A DNA stretch of 64,000 bases from Acinetobacter sp. ASP199 (GCF_022700675.1 NZ_CP062182.1:1426001-1490000); one strand, 5' to 3'; counted from the stretch's first letter, positions 44,411 through 53,373 are shown. Program-made: numbers and translations. Notes: generated by a model not told the origin, from the sequence alone.

Positions 44411-44451
44411 GTTGTCATCCTCATTTTTAATATCTGGACCTGTTTACAAAC

Positions 44452-44539
44452 AAAAAACGCCTAAGATCTTTTAGAAGACCTTAGGCGTCATTGCCTTAAA
44501 TATTAGCACAGGTAATTTGTGTTATGGCGCCATTGCCAT
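44452..44539 (-). promoter_or_regulatory. ANTAR-type antitermination leader of nirC
   Basis: On the minus strand the leader holds two hairpins with six-base loops and then a terminator. P1 is ATGGC-AATGGC-GCCAT (44524-44539); P2 is AGGC-AATGAC-GCCT (44483-44496). Both loops have A at position 1 and G at position 4, the published ANTAR recognition rule. The 3' arm of P2 overlaps the 5' arm of an intrinsic terminator (ACGCCTAAG/CTTAGGCGT, 44457-44488) with six Ts, so P2 and the terminator exclude each other. A NasT/NasR-like protein would stabilise P1-P2 and let transcription reach nirC. The regulator gene is not in this window. Confidence 0.8.
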
Positions 44540-44553
44540 GTTTGATATAAATA

Positions 44554-44570
44554 AAGCAAAACCTGTGCCA
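44554..44570 (-). promoter_or_regulatory. sigma-54 promoter of nirC
   Basis: Minus strand TGGCAC-AGGTT-TTGCTT matches the RpoN consensus TGGCAC-N5-TTGCW fully, with exactly 10 nt between the GG and GC elements. Transcription would start near 44544, just before hairpin P1 of the leader. RpoN promoters need an activator, probably NtrC here; no clear NtrC site was seen. Confidence 0.8.
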
Positions 44571-44632
44571 TAAATAATTTAAAAATCCTTCAATTTTTTA
44601 TTCTCTATTTAAACTCATTTCACAAATATGAT

Positions 44633-44648
44633 TGGCATGAAAACTGCA
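44633..44648 (+). promoter_or_regulatory. sigma-54-like promoter of cynS
   Basis: Plus strand TGGCAT-GAAAA-CTGCA keeps the GG and GC elements 10 nt apart and differs from the consensus at two less critical positions. It lies 48 bp upstream of the cynS ATG, giving a leader of about 35 nt with the GGAG ribosome site. It is divergent from the nirC sigma-54 promoter, 62 bp away. Confidence 0.55.
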
Positions 44649-44696
44649 AACATGAAAATTCACAAATGTATTTTTAAGAATAATCTGGAGATTTTT

Positions 44697-45146
44697 ATGA
44701 TTACCCATCGTCAACAAGTAACTGACATGATCATTTCAGCGAAAGTTTTAAAGTCAATTAAATGGGCAGATGTCGCCAAGGAAATTGGTCTTTCTAAAGA
44801 ATGGGTAACGGCTGCATGCTTGGGACAAATGGCATTTAATAAAGAACAGGCAGAGAAAATTGGTCAGATTTTTGACCTGAGTGATGAGGCAGTCGCATGG
44901 CTGCAAATTGTACCTTACAAAGGCTCTTTGCCAACCAGTGTGCCTACTGACCCTTTAATTTACCGTTGGTATGAAGTTGTGAATGTATATGGATCGACGA
45001 TTAAAGAGCTTATTCATGAAGAATTTGGTGATGGGATTATGAGTGCGATCGACTTTAGCATGGATATTCAACGTGAGGAAAATCCAAATGGTGACCGTGT
45101 AAATGTCGTATTGTCTGGCAAGTTCTTGCCTTATAAAACCTATTAA
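44697..45146 (+). CDS. cynS: cyanase (cyanate lyase)
   Basis: Cytoplasmic enzyme that converts cyanate and bicarbonate to ammonia and CO2, detoxifying cyanate and yielding nitrogen. I chose the ATG at 44697 (149 aa): GGAG lies 6 nt upstream and the length fits (E. coli 156 aa); the longer frame from 44628 has no ribosome site. An N-terminal helix-turn-helix-like domain is followed by the catalytic domain, in which YRWYEVV and MSAIDF supply the Arg, Glu and Ser of the active site. There is no cynT carbonic anhydrase or cynX beside it. Confidence 0.95.
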   Translation: MITHRQQVTDMIISAKVLKSIKWADVAKEIGLSKEWVTAACLGQMAFNKEQAEKIGQIFDLSDEAVAWLQIVPYKGSLPTSVPTDPLIYRWYEVVNVYGSTIKELIHEEFGDGIMSAIDFSMDIQREENPNGDRVNVVLSGKFLPYKTY

Positions 45147-45222
45147 TTAAGTACTGAACAAAGCCATCGATTTGATGGCATTTTATTTCTTTGTCAGGAG
45201 ATCTTCCACACTGCTCTTGTAC

Positions 45223-45906
45223 TTATTTAATTTTGACTATACATAACTGATGGGTGTAGGACGAACCGATATCGATATAATGACAATTATCAATTTGAGT
45301 AGGTCTTTTCACAATGCTATGCCCTAAATAGATTTCATCAATATTTTTGACTGTTCCATAACGGTGGGAGTGATGCCGGATACGGCCTCTTCCCCATAAA
45401 GCATTGGTATAAGCTGAAGTTAAGCCCGGAATTTTTCTTTCACCTTTCGCTATTTTTGCCTTAAATATTTCCCAATCCTGAATATCAATATCCGCGTGTA
45501 GAATGCCAATCTTCTTATTTTCTAATTGGACTTCGATGACTAATGGAAGCTCAGAGAAAATTTCGCTGAGTTCATCCTGTTTTTCTGTAGACAAGAGATA
45601 AAACCATTCTCCCCCATTTCTTGCATGCATCTCCTGAATCCAGACATCCTGTCTCCCCTTGATACACATTTCTTCATGGTTACCACGAACGCTGGAGAAC
45701 CACGTCTGATCTAATAAAGAAACACATTCCAGGTTTTCATTTCCCCGATCAACCAGATCACCAGTACAAATCAGCAAATCATGTTCAAAATCAAAATTAA
45801 TTTTTTCTAATTCTTGGGTTAGCAGGCTATAGCAGCCATGAAGATCCCCGACCACATAGATGGCAGCATAATCTTTCCCTTCAATAGTTCTGGTAAGTGC
45901 TGGCAT
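45223..45906 (-). CDS. PrpA/PphA-like metallophosphoesterase
   Basis: Protein phosphatase of the lambda/PrpA type in the PPP metallophosphatase superfamily, 227 residues. Metal-site motifs are GDLHG (about 17-21), GDLVDRGNEN (about 47-56) and RGNHEEM (about 75-81), with later ligands in ILHADID and YLGHS. It may remove phosphate from serine, threonine or tyrosine. The gene is monocistronic on the minus strand. Confidence 0.88.
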   Translation of the reverse strand: MPALTRTIEGKDYAAIYVVGDLHGCYSLLTQELEKINFDFEHDLLICTGDLVDRGNENLECVSLLDQTWFSSVRGNHEEMCIKGRQDVWIQEMHARNGGEWFYLLSTEKQDELSEIFSELPLVIEVQLENKKIGILHADIDIQDWEIFKAKIAKGERKIPGLTSAYTNALWGRGRIRHHSHRYGTVKNIDEIYLGHSIVKRPTQIDNCHYIDIGSSYTHQLCIVKIK

Positions 45907-46043
45907 GGTACTTGTATCTTCTATATCACGATGATGTTACTGGTTTGAATATGGGATAGAACTGCCGCCATAATCATTTTTAATATAGCATCTATAAGGT
46001 GTCTATGAGTTTAGAGTTTTTGCGGCTTGAATTGGAATATAAG

Positions 46044-46103
46044 AGACTCTGATCCTGGCTAGAATATTGTCAATCTTTGAGTTTAGACAATTGATCAGAG
46101 TCT
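46044..46103. repeat. long nested inverted repeat downstream of metR
   Basis: AGACTCTGATC (46044-46054) and GATCAGAGTCT (46093-46103) form an 11-bp perfect stem, with an inner ATTGTC/GACAAT stem. It lies 40 bp after the metR stop and may terminate metR transcription, although the U-tract is weak in both directions. Confidence 0.55.
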
Positions 46104-46144
46104 TTCTTGAATTACTCGTACTTTAAGAGCAATGATGAAAAGTG

Positions 46145-47062
46145 TTAATCATAATATATCTCTCTTTTCTTGGAGAACCGCTCTAGTTGTTTCAGGAATC
46201 CTTCAAAATAATCTTTCAGTTTTTCTTCACTGCGATAGCCTGCAAATAAAGTACGGCGTAACCCTTCAGGTGCGACACAATCCAGACGGCGTGAGCTTAC
46301 CCAACCTTTCTGTTCATATTCATTCACGACCCAGTCTGGTAATGCTGCAATGCCGCGTCCACTTGCCACTAGCTGGATCAACATCTGGGTTAAATCAGTC
46401 GTCCGAATCTGTTTCGGTAATATATTGGCTGGAATAAACAGGCCTGACATGATGTCCAGGCGATGTTTATCCACTGGATACGTCACCAGCGGTTCTTCTG
46501 CCAGTTGCTGTACACTAATCTCTTTGGCACGTACTAATGGATGAGTATTGGAAAGTACCAAACGTGATTCATATTCAAAAATTGGGAAATACTCTATCCC
46601 TTTTAAGGCAATCGGATCGGCAGTAATCAGCAAGTCAAATTCGCCAGTTTGTAACAGCTCATGTGGATTGGCTTCAAAGCCTGAGGCAAAATCTAAATCT
46701 ACATCTGGATATTGGATACGATACTGATTGAGCAAAGGCATCAGCCAGTCAAAACAGCTATGGCATTCAGAGGAGAAAATAATACGCCCCGTCTGTCCAT
46801 GTACGATGCGGGTAATATCACTTTGGGCAATCTGTACCTGAGGCAATATTTCATCTGCCAGTTTAAGTAATCGCTGCCCCACATTGGAAAAGCTTACAGG
46901 CCGACTACGACGATTCACCACCTCTATACCAAACCATTGATCAATCTCACGTAATTGATGAGATAAAGCGGAAGGCGTAAGACACAGGTCTCCTGCAGCA
47001 GCGACCAATGAACCATGTTCTCGTAAAGCAACTAAAGTTTTTAAATGACGAAGTTCTAACAT
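46145..47062 (-). CDS. metR: MetR, LysR-type regulator of methionine synthesis
   Basis: LysR-family activator that senses homocysteine and controls methionine genes. The 305-residue protein aligns with E. coli MetR throughout as remembered: HLKTL-ALR at the N terminus, an HTH with SALSHQ, the ECHSC-WL motif (residues about 95-102), and GIAALPDWVV. I chose the ATG at 47062 with AGGA 6 nt upstream, not the ATG at 47083. It is not next to a methionine gene, but the dead mesX/mesD pair lies 8 kb away. Confidence 0.9.
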   Translation of the reverse strand: MLELRHLKTLVALREHGSLVAAAGDLCLTPSALSHQLREIDQWFGIEVVNRRSRPVSFSNVGQRLLKLADEILPQVQIAQSDITRIVHGQTGRIIFSSECHSCFDWLMPLLNQYRIQYPDVDLDFASGFEANPHELLQTGEFDLLITADPIALKGIEYFPIFEYESRLVLSNTHPLVRAKEISVQQLAEEPLVTYPVDKHRLDIMSGLFIPANILPKQIRTTDLTQMLIQLVASGRGIAALPDWVVNEYEQKGWVSSRRLDCVAPEGLRRTLFAGYRSEEKLKDYFEGFLKQLERFSKKREIYYD

Positions 47063-47549
47063 GTATTCCTGCAAAATTTTCATACAACATTTTCAATATG
47101 CTGATCATAAAGCATAAAATCCTTATCTGTTAGTTTTTTTCAGTTTTAAATGATAATGATGATATTTATTCAACTTATGTTATTGGATACTAATATTTCC
47201 AGAGATAACCTGACTTATATTTTAAAGATCGATTTTCGAAATAAGAATTTTTAATGGTGAGGCTTTGCCTTAATACAAGAAAACCCAAAATACTGACAAT
47301 GCTCCTTGTCTATTATAAAAATTCTTATACAAAACTATGCTTATTCATATCTTGATAGATTTTAGAAATTTCTGATTGAGAAAAAATTTTATAGAAATGT
47401 GATTTTCAAGACATTTTTACAAGATATTGCAACGTTACAGTAGATAGGTGAAATGTATTATTCATTATAGGAATAAGCAGATCACAGATCTTGACATGTT
47501 ATAAAAATAATCAATGCATCAAGAGACTGTAATTTATTACACCCTAACA
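47063..47549. other. AT-rich gap between metR and otsB, no gene
   Basis: Divergent promoter region of about 490 bp. A Fur-box-like stretch (GATAATGATGATATTTATT, 47152-47170) matches the 19-bp consensus at 15 positions. TTGACA occurs at 47491 and TTATAAAAATA follows; they do not form a correctly spaced promoter. No RNA gene was recognised. Confidence 0.4.
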
Positions 47550-48401
47550 ATGAAAACTACAAATGCTGTTCTAGATTCTATTTATACCGAGATAGCGAAA
47601 AAGCTGGATCGGAGACCTAAATATAATTCCTTACCCTGTATTTTATTTTTAGACATTGACGGTACACTTTCAGAATTTCATCCAGATCCTGAACAGAGTT
47701 TTATCCCTTCTTCTACCCTAAATAATATTGCACAAATCCAGCAATTTTTACCCTTATATCTCGTTACTGGTCGTTCTATTGATCAAGCCCAACGACTGAT
47801 TAAGCCTTATCACTGGAATATTGTCGGGTCACATGGCATAGAGCTGCTACAGCAAGATGGTATAGGTCAAAAACTTGTTTATATCAATCACAAAGAACTC
47901 GAACAACTCAAATCTAGTGTGCTTGAGCAGCAGAATAAATGGCAGCCGATTCGGGTAGAACACAAAACCCATTCAGTTGCCCTACATTTCCGTGAACATC
48001 CTGAATATGCAGATCAGGCCAAAGCCATTATTGATCATTATCTTAAACAATTTTCAGGTTTTGAATTAAAAAGCGGCAAATGTGTCTATGAACTGGTTCC
48101 CCACGGTTGCAATAAAGGTGCGGCAATCCAGCATATTTTAGAGGATCTTGAAGCTGAGCAGTTTTACCCCATTTTCATTGGGGACGATTTAACGGATGAA
48201 GCTGGTTTTCACATCATTAATGACTATGGAGGTATGTCAATCAAAGTTGGCCCAGGAGAAAGCGCAGCCAAAGCTCGTTTAGACGACGTGGCAAATGTCG
48301 GTTTTTTCTTACATGAATTTTTAACATCATTAAAAGCGTTAAAACAAGAAATGAAAGGAGAAAAAACGTGTCCCGACTCATTGTATTATCCAACCGTGTA
48401 A
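47550..48401 (+). CDS. otsB: OtsB, trehalose-6-phosphate phosphatase
   Basis: HAD-superfamily phosphatase completing trehalose synthesis, an osmoprotectant route. The 283-residue protein has the nucleophile motif LDIDGTLSEF, motif II LVTGRS, and the acidic GDDLTDEAGF. Starts at 47514 and 47550 are both possible, with no clear ribosome site; the latter is preferred because the former lies almost on top of the TATAAA-like element. The gene overlaps otsA by 34 bp. Confidence 0.93.
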   Translation: MKTTNAVLDSIYTEIAKKLDRRPKYNSLPCILFLDIDGTLSEFHPDPEQSFIPSSTLNNIAQIQQFLPLYLVTGRSIDQAQRLIKPYHWNIVGSHGIELLQQDGIGQKLVYINHKELEQLKSSVLEQQNKWQPIRVEHKTHSVALHFREHPEYADQAKAIIDHYLKQFSGFELKSGKCVYELVPHGCNKGAAIQHILEDLEAEQFYPIFIGDDLTDEAGFHIINDYGGMSIKVGPGESAAKARLDDVANVGFFLHEFLTSLKALKQEMKGEKTCPDSLYYPTV

Positions 48402-49798
48402 CATTACCGAACCCGAATGCCACTCAGGCAGGTGGTCTTGCGGTTGCTCTGGAAGATGCCCTGAATGGTATAGGCGGCATCTGGATGGGATGGAATGGCA
48501 AAAAGACGGCGTATAGGCAGAATTCCTTTGACGTCCTGAAAGATCAGCAGATTGAATATCATACCTGTAGTTTCTCTGAAGCTGAATATCAGGGTTTTTA
48601 CTGTGGTTTTGCGAATGGTGCACTATGGCCGCTAATGCATGACCAGAATCAATATATTGATTACTCAGATCAGGATTACCGGATCTATCAGGATGTCAAT
48701 TTCAAGTTTGCCCGTCAGTTGCAGAAAATTATCCAACCGGGTGACATGATCTGGGTGCATGACTATCATTTCTTAAGTGTTGCACATTACTGCCGTCAGC
48801 TGGGCATGCGCAATCGTATCGGTTTCTTCCTACATATTCCATTTCCAGAGACACAAAAATGGCAAGATCTAGCCTGCAGCCAGCATCTTGCAGCGCATCT
48901 GGCACAGTACGACCTGCTTGGCATGCAAACGCAGCAGGATCAAAGAAACTGTTATAATTTCCTGAAAACTACCCTGTCTCTAACTGCACATACCAACAAT
49001 ATTCTGTGTAATGGACAGCGTCAGGTAGAAATAAAGGCTTATCCGATCAGTGTGCACCCTACTGCAATCCAGCGTCGTGCAGGACAGCTCACTGAAACCG
49101 AACTGCCATTTGATTTTAGTTCATCACCTGATGTTAAACACATCATTTCAGTAGATCGAATTGACTATAGCAAAGGCTTATTGCAGAAAGTAAATGTACT
49201 GCGTCAGTGTTTCCAGGAAACACCCGAAATGCTTTCAAAGATACGCCAGTTCCAGATTGCCTGTCCTTGCCGACTGGAAGTTCCCACCTACGCCAATCTG
49301 TATCGGGATTTAAAACAAGGTGTTGACCAACTCAATCAGGATTTCTTGAATACAGATCAGCCTGTATTTGACTGTCATTATGATGCTTTAGGCCATCATA
49401 CCTTGATGCGTTTATATCGCAAGTCGGAAATCTGCTGGGTCAATTCGGTACGTGATGGCATGAATCTGGTAGCGAAGGAATATATTGCTGCTCAAGATCC
49501 AGAAAATCCGGGCATTTTGATTCTGTCCAAATATGCGGGTGCTGCTGAGCAGATGCGTGAAGCTTTACTGGTCGATCCTTATGATAACAACAGCATGATC
49601 AAAGCCTTAAAGCTGGCAGTGAAAATGCCGAAGTCTGAACGTATTGCACGTTATCAGGCGCTATTTAAAGGACTGATGAATTATGACATTGTGCATTGGC
49701 GTGACTGTTTCTTAAAAGATCTGAAACACGTAAGTAGCCAGTATATTTACCAGCCACTGAGTAAGTCACCCTCTCATGATCTTTATTTACAGCATTAA
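48368..49798 (+). CDS. otsA: OtsA, trehalose-6-phosphate synthase
   Basis: Glycosyltransferase family 20 enzyme joining glucose-6-phosphate and a nucleotide-glucose. The 476-residue protein has the GGLAVAL nucleotide loop, WVHDYHFL, the DRIDYSKG motif and NSVRDGMNLVAKEYI. Translation starts at GTG with AGGAG 7 nt upstream, inside the 3' end of otsB. Together with betIBA and betT downstream, the window holds two compatible-solute pathways. Confidence 0.95.
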   Translation: MSRLIVLSNRVTLPNPNATQAGGLAVALEDALNGIGGIWMGWNGKKTAYRQNSFDVLKDQQIEYHTCSFSEAEYQGFYCGFANGALWPLMHDQNQYIDYSDQDYRIYQDVNFKFARQLQKIIQPGDMIWVHDYHFLSVAHYCRQLGMRNRIGFFLHIPFPETQKWQDLACSQHLAAHLAQYDLLGMQTQQDQRNCYNFLKTTLSLTAHTNNILCNGQRQVEIKAYPISVHPTAIQRRAGQLTETELPFDFSSSPDVKHIISVDRIDYSKGLLQKVNVLRQCFQETPEMLSKIRQFQIACPCRLEVPTYANLYRDLKQGVDQLNQDFLNTDQPVFDCHYDALGHHTLMRLYRKSEICWVNSVRDGMNLVAKEYIAAQDPENPGILILSKYAGAAEQMREALLVDPYDNNSMIKALKLAVKMPKSERIARYQALFKGLMNYDIVHWRDCFLKDLKHVSSQYIYQPLSKSPSHDLYLQH

Positions 49799-49819
49799 AT
49801 TGCTTTGAGTTAAACAAAA

Positions 49820-49847
49820 ACACCAGCTTTATGCTGGTGTTTGTTTT
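49820..49847. terminator. bidirectional terminator between otsA and the MFS gene
   Basis: ACACCAGC and GCTGGTGT (49820-49827, 49833-49840) form an 8-bp stem with A-rich left and T-rich right flanks. It serves otsA on the plus strand and overlaps the last codons of the convergent transporter gene. Confidence 0.85.
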
Positions 49848-51058
49848 TCTGCTTCTGCCACAGTTGCGGGAGCAGAAGTCAGCTGGTTCAGTACAGTAAT
49901 GCTGATCAGGCCAACTGCAATGATAAAGAATACCTGGCTTAGACCCATGATCTCGCTTCCGAATCCCACCAATGCTGGCCCAAGCAAAGAACCGGTATAA
50001 GCAAATACAGAAACATAAGATAAAGCAATATGTTTTGGTAATTCAGTTTGACGACCGGCACGTGAGAACATCAATGGCACGATATTCGCACTACCTAAAC
50101 CCAGGATCGCATAGCCAATCAAAGCCACATACCACACCGGTGCGAATACCACAGTCAGAAGACCCAAACCAGCCAAAGCTGCACTGTACAGAATCGTGTT
50201 CTTTTCACCAAAGAAGCGAATGATCAGGTGACCACTTAAACGTCCTGCAACCATCAATGCAGCAAAGCAACTGTAAGCTAAACCAGCCTGAGATGCTTGA
50301 ACTTTAAATTGAGTATTCAGGTAAATACCACTCCAGTCCATCGCTGCACCTTCAGACAGGAACGCGATAAAACAGATCAAGCCCATGCAAAGAATCGCAA
50401 ATGTCGGACGAGGTTTTTGGGCAGCTTTCTGGGTACTATCTTCAGATGCTGCTGTTTCAGCTGCAGCTTCTGCTTTTAGACAGAATGGCACAGCAAGCAG
50501 CATGATCAGTAAAATGCTCATACTGATCACCAGCACACTTACAGGAAGTGCAAGACCAAATGCCAGCATACTGGTCATACCTAATACACCTGCCAAACCA
50601 CCCAGACTACATACGCCGTGGAACAGTGACATCATGCTTTTACGTTGCTGACTTTCCAGTTTAATTGCCTGAAGATTAACCGATACGCCGAGTGCGCCAG
50701 CGCTAGCACCGAAGCAGAATAAAGCTGCTGCCAATAGCAATTTAGTCGGGCTAAATGCCAATGCAGGCAGAATCACAACAAATGCAGCCAGTACCGTAGC
50801 AATAACAGAACGACAGCCGTAACGATGCGCCATACGACCTGCCAATGGCATGGCGATCATTGAACCTACACCAGCTGCAAGCAGTAATACACCAAAATCT
50901 GAATGGCTTAAATTCAGGCGCTGTTGCACCAGTGGAATCAACGGTGCCCAGGCAGCAGTACTAAAACCTAGAGCGAAAAAACATAGTGCAGTGGCTATAC
51001 GTTGCCAATGACTACGTGGAAGCGCACGAAGAGAAGCAGGTAATAACGGAGCGTACAT
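49829..51058 (-). CDS. MFS transporter
   Basis: Twelve-helix major facilitator, 409 residues. The motif-A-like loop LAGRMAHRYGCRSV follows helix 2. A basic/Gln-rich central loop (about residues 200-220) separates the two halves. It resembles YbjJ-type permeases with many glycine/alanine-rich helices (FCFGASAGALGVSVNLQAI). The substrate is unknown. It is monocistronic, with about 210 bp of upstream non-coding sequence. Confidence 0.85.
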   Translation of the reverse strand: MYAPLLPASLRALPRSHWQRIATALCFFALGFSTAAWAPLIPLVQQRLNLSHSDFGVLLLAAGVGSMIAMPLAGRMAHRYGCRSVIATVLAAFVVILPALAFSPTKLLLAAALFCFGASAGALGVSVNLQAIKLESQQRKSMMSLFHGVCSLGGLAGVLGMTSMLAFGLALPVSVLVISMSILLIMLLAVPFCLKAEAAAETAASEDSTQKAAQKPRPTFAILCMGLICFIAFLSEGAAMDWSGIYLNTQFKVQASQAGLAYSCFAALMVAGRLSGHLIIRFFGEKNTILYSAALAGLGLLTVVFAPVWYVALIGYAILGLGSANIVPLMFSRAGRQTELPKHIALSYVSVFAYTGSLLGPALVGFGSEIMGLSQVFFIIAVGLISITVLNQLTSAPATVAEAEKQTPA

Positions 51059-51268
51059 AGTAAGAACCAGTATAAAATTCGGTGCGGTATCTCAAACCGT
51101 TGATCCATAGAAAAACCCCGTGAACTTATACTTGAAATGTATTAGTACACAGGGCTAAATTTGGATGAATTATAGGCAGTTTTATTTTAAATGGAATAGG
51201 TTTTAATCAAAAAAATCGGCCAAATTGTTAAGCCTATGATTCGTTAAAAAATATAGTTTCAAAAAGTT

Positions 51269-51991
51269 TCAAATAATTTTTCTCAGGCATTTTGTAGCTG
51301 ATTTGTTATCCTGATTTTGTCGTTCAATGCTCCATAGAAACTGTGAAAATCCTTCACGGACACGCGAAATCAGGCGACTGCTGGTTGCCACTCTCAACTG
51401 GTTAGACCAGGTAATATGCAGACCCATTTTCTCCGCGCGTTTAACCAGATCTACATCTTCATGACATGGCATAGGCTTAAAGCCTCCGAGAACCTGATAA
51501 CTCGATGCTCTAAAACAAAGGTTGGCACCATGAATATGCCGATGTCCCATACGATCCTGATAATGGTGTAGATAATTTGTTTGAGTAGCTAGACTTAAGT
51601 GATCCCATTGCGCAATTTCAACCACTCCGCAGATCACATGTGTAGGCTGATGCAGCAGCATGCTCTTAAACCAGTCTGCATGTACTCTGGAATCTGCATC
51701 CGTACAGCAAATCCAGTCACAGCCTTGTTGGATCAAATGCTGTATACCAAGATCACGGGTTTTTCCCACACAACGATAATTACAACTTATGGCTAAAACA
51801 TTATAAGTGTTTAACTTTTCTGCCGTAGCATCAGTACAACTGTCCATCACGACGAGAATTTGAATTTGTATGCCATGACTTTGCGGCATGTCCTGATAAA
51901 ATTTTTGCCGTGCCTGTTCCAGTGCTCTTAGACAATTTGCAATTTCTTCTTCTTCGTTACAGGCAGGAATGACGACACCGATTTTTTTCAT
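51269..51991 (-). CDS. family 2 glycosyltransferase
   Basis: GT-A-fold transferase, 240 residues. The N terminus IGVVIPACNEEEEIANCL and the CTDADSR motif (nucleotide-sugar/metal site) are characteristic, and PMPCHEDVDLVKRAEK provides a later acidic element. No membrane helix is obvious. It is the last gene of a four-gene overlapping operon with an acyl-CoA-dehydrogenase-like protein, a PIG-L deacetylase (broken) and a methyltransferase; it overlaps the methyltransferase by 4 bp. The cluster's product is unknown. Confidence 0.85.
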   Translation of the reverse strand: MKKIGVVIPACNEEEEIANCLRALEQARQKFYQDMPQSHGIQIQILVVMDSCTDATAEKLNTYNVLAISCNYRCVGKTRDLGIQHLIQQGCDWICCTDADSRVHADWFKSMLLHQPTHVICGVVEIAQWDHLSLATQTNYLHHYQDRMGHRHIHGANLCFRASSYQVLGGFKPMPCHEDVDLVKRAEKMGLHITWSNQLRVATSSRLISRVREGFSQFLWSIERQNQDNKSATKCLRKII

Positions 51992-52599
51992 AATAGTCCT
52001 TCCTGTACGGCGATCGAATCTGCGTCATGTGTCCAGACATCCAGAAAAAAGTCAGCATCCTGTAACTGTGTATGGTGATAATAATGCAATTGCTGTTTTA
52101 ACAGCTGATGGACCTGTTCCCCATTCAGAGTAAAGCCTTCTATTGCATGCCGCCAGTGGCAAGCCACAATACAGCCTTGTGGGCTGAGATGGGTATTCAT
52201 CCATTCAATCAGTTGCAGCAGAATATTTTCTTCAAGGTAATACAGTATTTCACTGGCAACAATCAGATCAAACTGCTGTATTGGCAAATCCAGTGGCACA
52301 ATCCCCTGCACCACTTTGACATGATCATGGATCAGGCGCTGATTCGCTAGCTGTATGGCAGTCGGATTGGCATCCATACACAGTAAAGCTTCGCATCGTT
52401 CAGCCAGCTCGGCGCTCAGCACCCCATTACTACAACCAATTTCAATACCATTTTTAAATGTTTGATACGGCAGCGCAGCTAAGGTCATGTCACGTTTACG
52501 CTTCTCATACCAGCGCTGTTCATACTGCCAGGGATCACCATTATTCATGCTATACAGTTTAGCGAAGTAGTCATGGTTATAGATGGCCTTCGTCATCAA
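51988..52599 (-). CDS. SAM-dependent methyltransferase (NodS-like)
   Basis: Class I methyltransferase of 203 residues. SAM-binding motif I reads GIEIGCSNGVLSAELA, followed by the acidic end of strand 2 in CMDANPTA; the pattern resembles NodS, an N-methyltransferase acting on an amino sugar. Such an activity would fit with a PIG-L N-deacetylase and a glycosyltransferase in the same operon. It overlaps the PIG-L frame by 23 bp and glycosyltransferase by 4 bp. Confidence 0.83.
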   Translation of the reverse strand: MMTKAIYNHDYFAKLYSMNNGDPWQYEQRWYEKRKRDMTLAALPYQTFKNGIEIGCSNGVLSAELAERCEALLCMDANPTAIQLANQRLIHDHVKVVQGIVPLDLPIQQFDLIVASEILYYLEENILLQLIEWMNTHLSPQGCIVACHWRHAIEGFTLNGEQVHQLLKQQLHYYHHTQLQDADFFLDVWTHDADSIAVQEGLL

Positions 52600-53373
52600 T
52601 ATAGACCTCCCATGGCTGTAAAAGACGCATTAATGCATTGCTTGATACGATTGGAGCTTTACCAGTACTAGGGTCAGGCTCAAGCTGGCTTTTAAAACCT
52701 TGCATGGCTTTTGTCTTACGCGCTAACTGCTTTGGATTAAGTTCAAGTTTGAGGGCTTTATGCCAAGGGATACGTGCATCCCCAGGACTGGCCCAATGCC
52801 AGGCCCAGATCAAGACCTGTAAACATTTTAAAGAAAGCATTGCTGCAAGCTGTTTACACATACCTGACCTGTAATTTCATGGTCAGGATGTCCGTCATGC
52901 TCAAAGGTGGTTACCAGCATATCATTGGCTTGCAAATACGGTTTTAAAGCAGCTGCCAACTGCTCACGTTGTTGCGCTACTTCACCATCCTGGATATTCA
53001 GAGCAATACGCGGTATGGATTGCTTCAGATCGAGAACGCCCAAAGCATTCATGGTTTCCCGAGGTCTGATATGATCCAGCTGTTCTGGTGTATAAAGGCT
53101 GGAGTCAGGATGACTGGCTGTACCATTCGTTACTGCAAACAGGACAATCTCATAACCTGCTAGGTCCAGCTGCTGAATCAGTCCGCCACAGCCAAGAATT
53201 TCATCATCTGGATGTGGTGCGACAATACAAATACGACTATTGAGAGGAAATGTTTTACTCAGTTCAAGCGCTTTTAAATGATGGAGGTGCTGACTCTGTT
53301 GCCATACTTCTAGCGCAGTTCCTTCACCCTGAATAATACGGTCTTCAACGATTTGATGCTTTAAAGTGCCCAT
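52577..53373 (-). pseudogene. PIG-L family deacetylase, 2-bp frameshift
   Basis: Zinc-dependent N-deacetylase of the LmbE/PIG-L family. The N-terminal part (53373 to about 52850) has the metal motif APHPDDEILGCGG and the HDGHPDH region. It then reads ITGQVCVNSLQQCFL and stops. The continuation, QLAAMLSLKCLQVLIWAW onward, lies in another frame beginning near 52861. Removing one GT from GTATGTGTAAACAG (around 52850-52860) joins them into one frame of about 264 residues. A short GT-repeat slip is the simplest cause; a sequencing error or phase-variable switch is possible. Confidence 0.8.

Noticed and set aside
47152..47170. Fur-box-like sequence
   Set aside because: Fifteen of nineteen matches in very AT-rich DNA with no iron gene adjacent; not enough to call.
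52577..52861. 94-residue frame as a separate gene
   Set aside because: It is the C-terminal part of the PIG-L protein after a 2-bp slip, not an independent gene.
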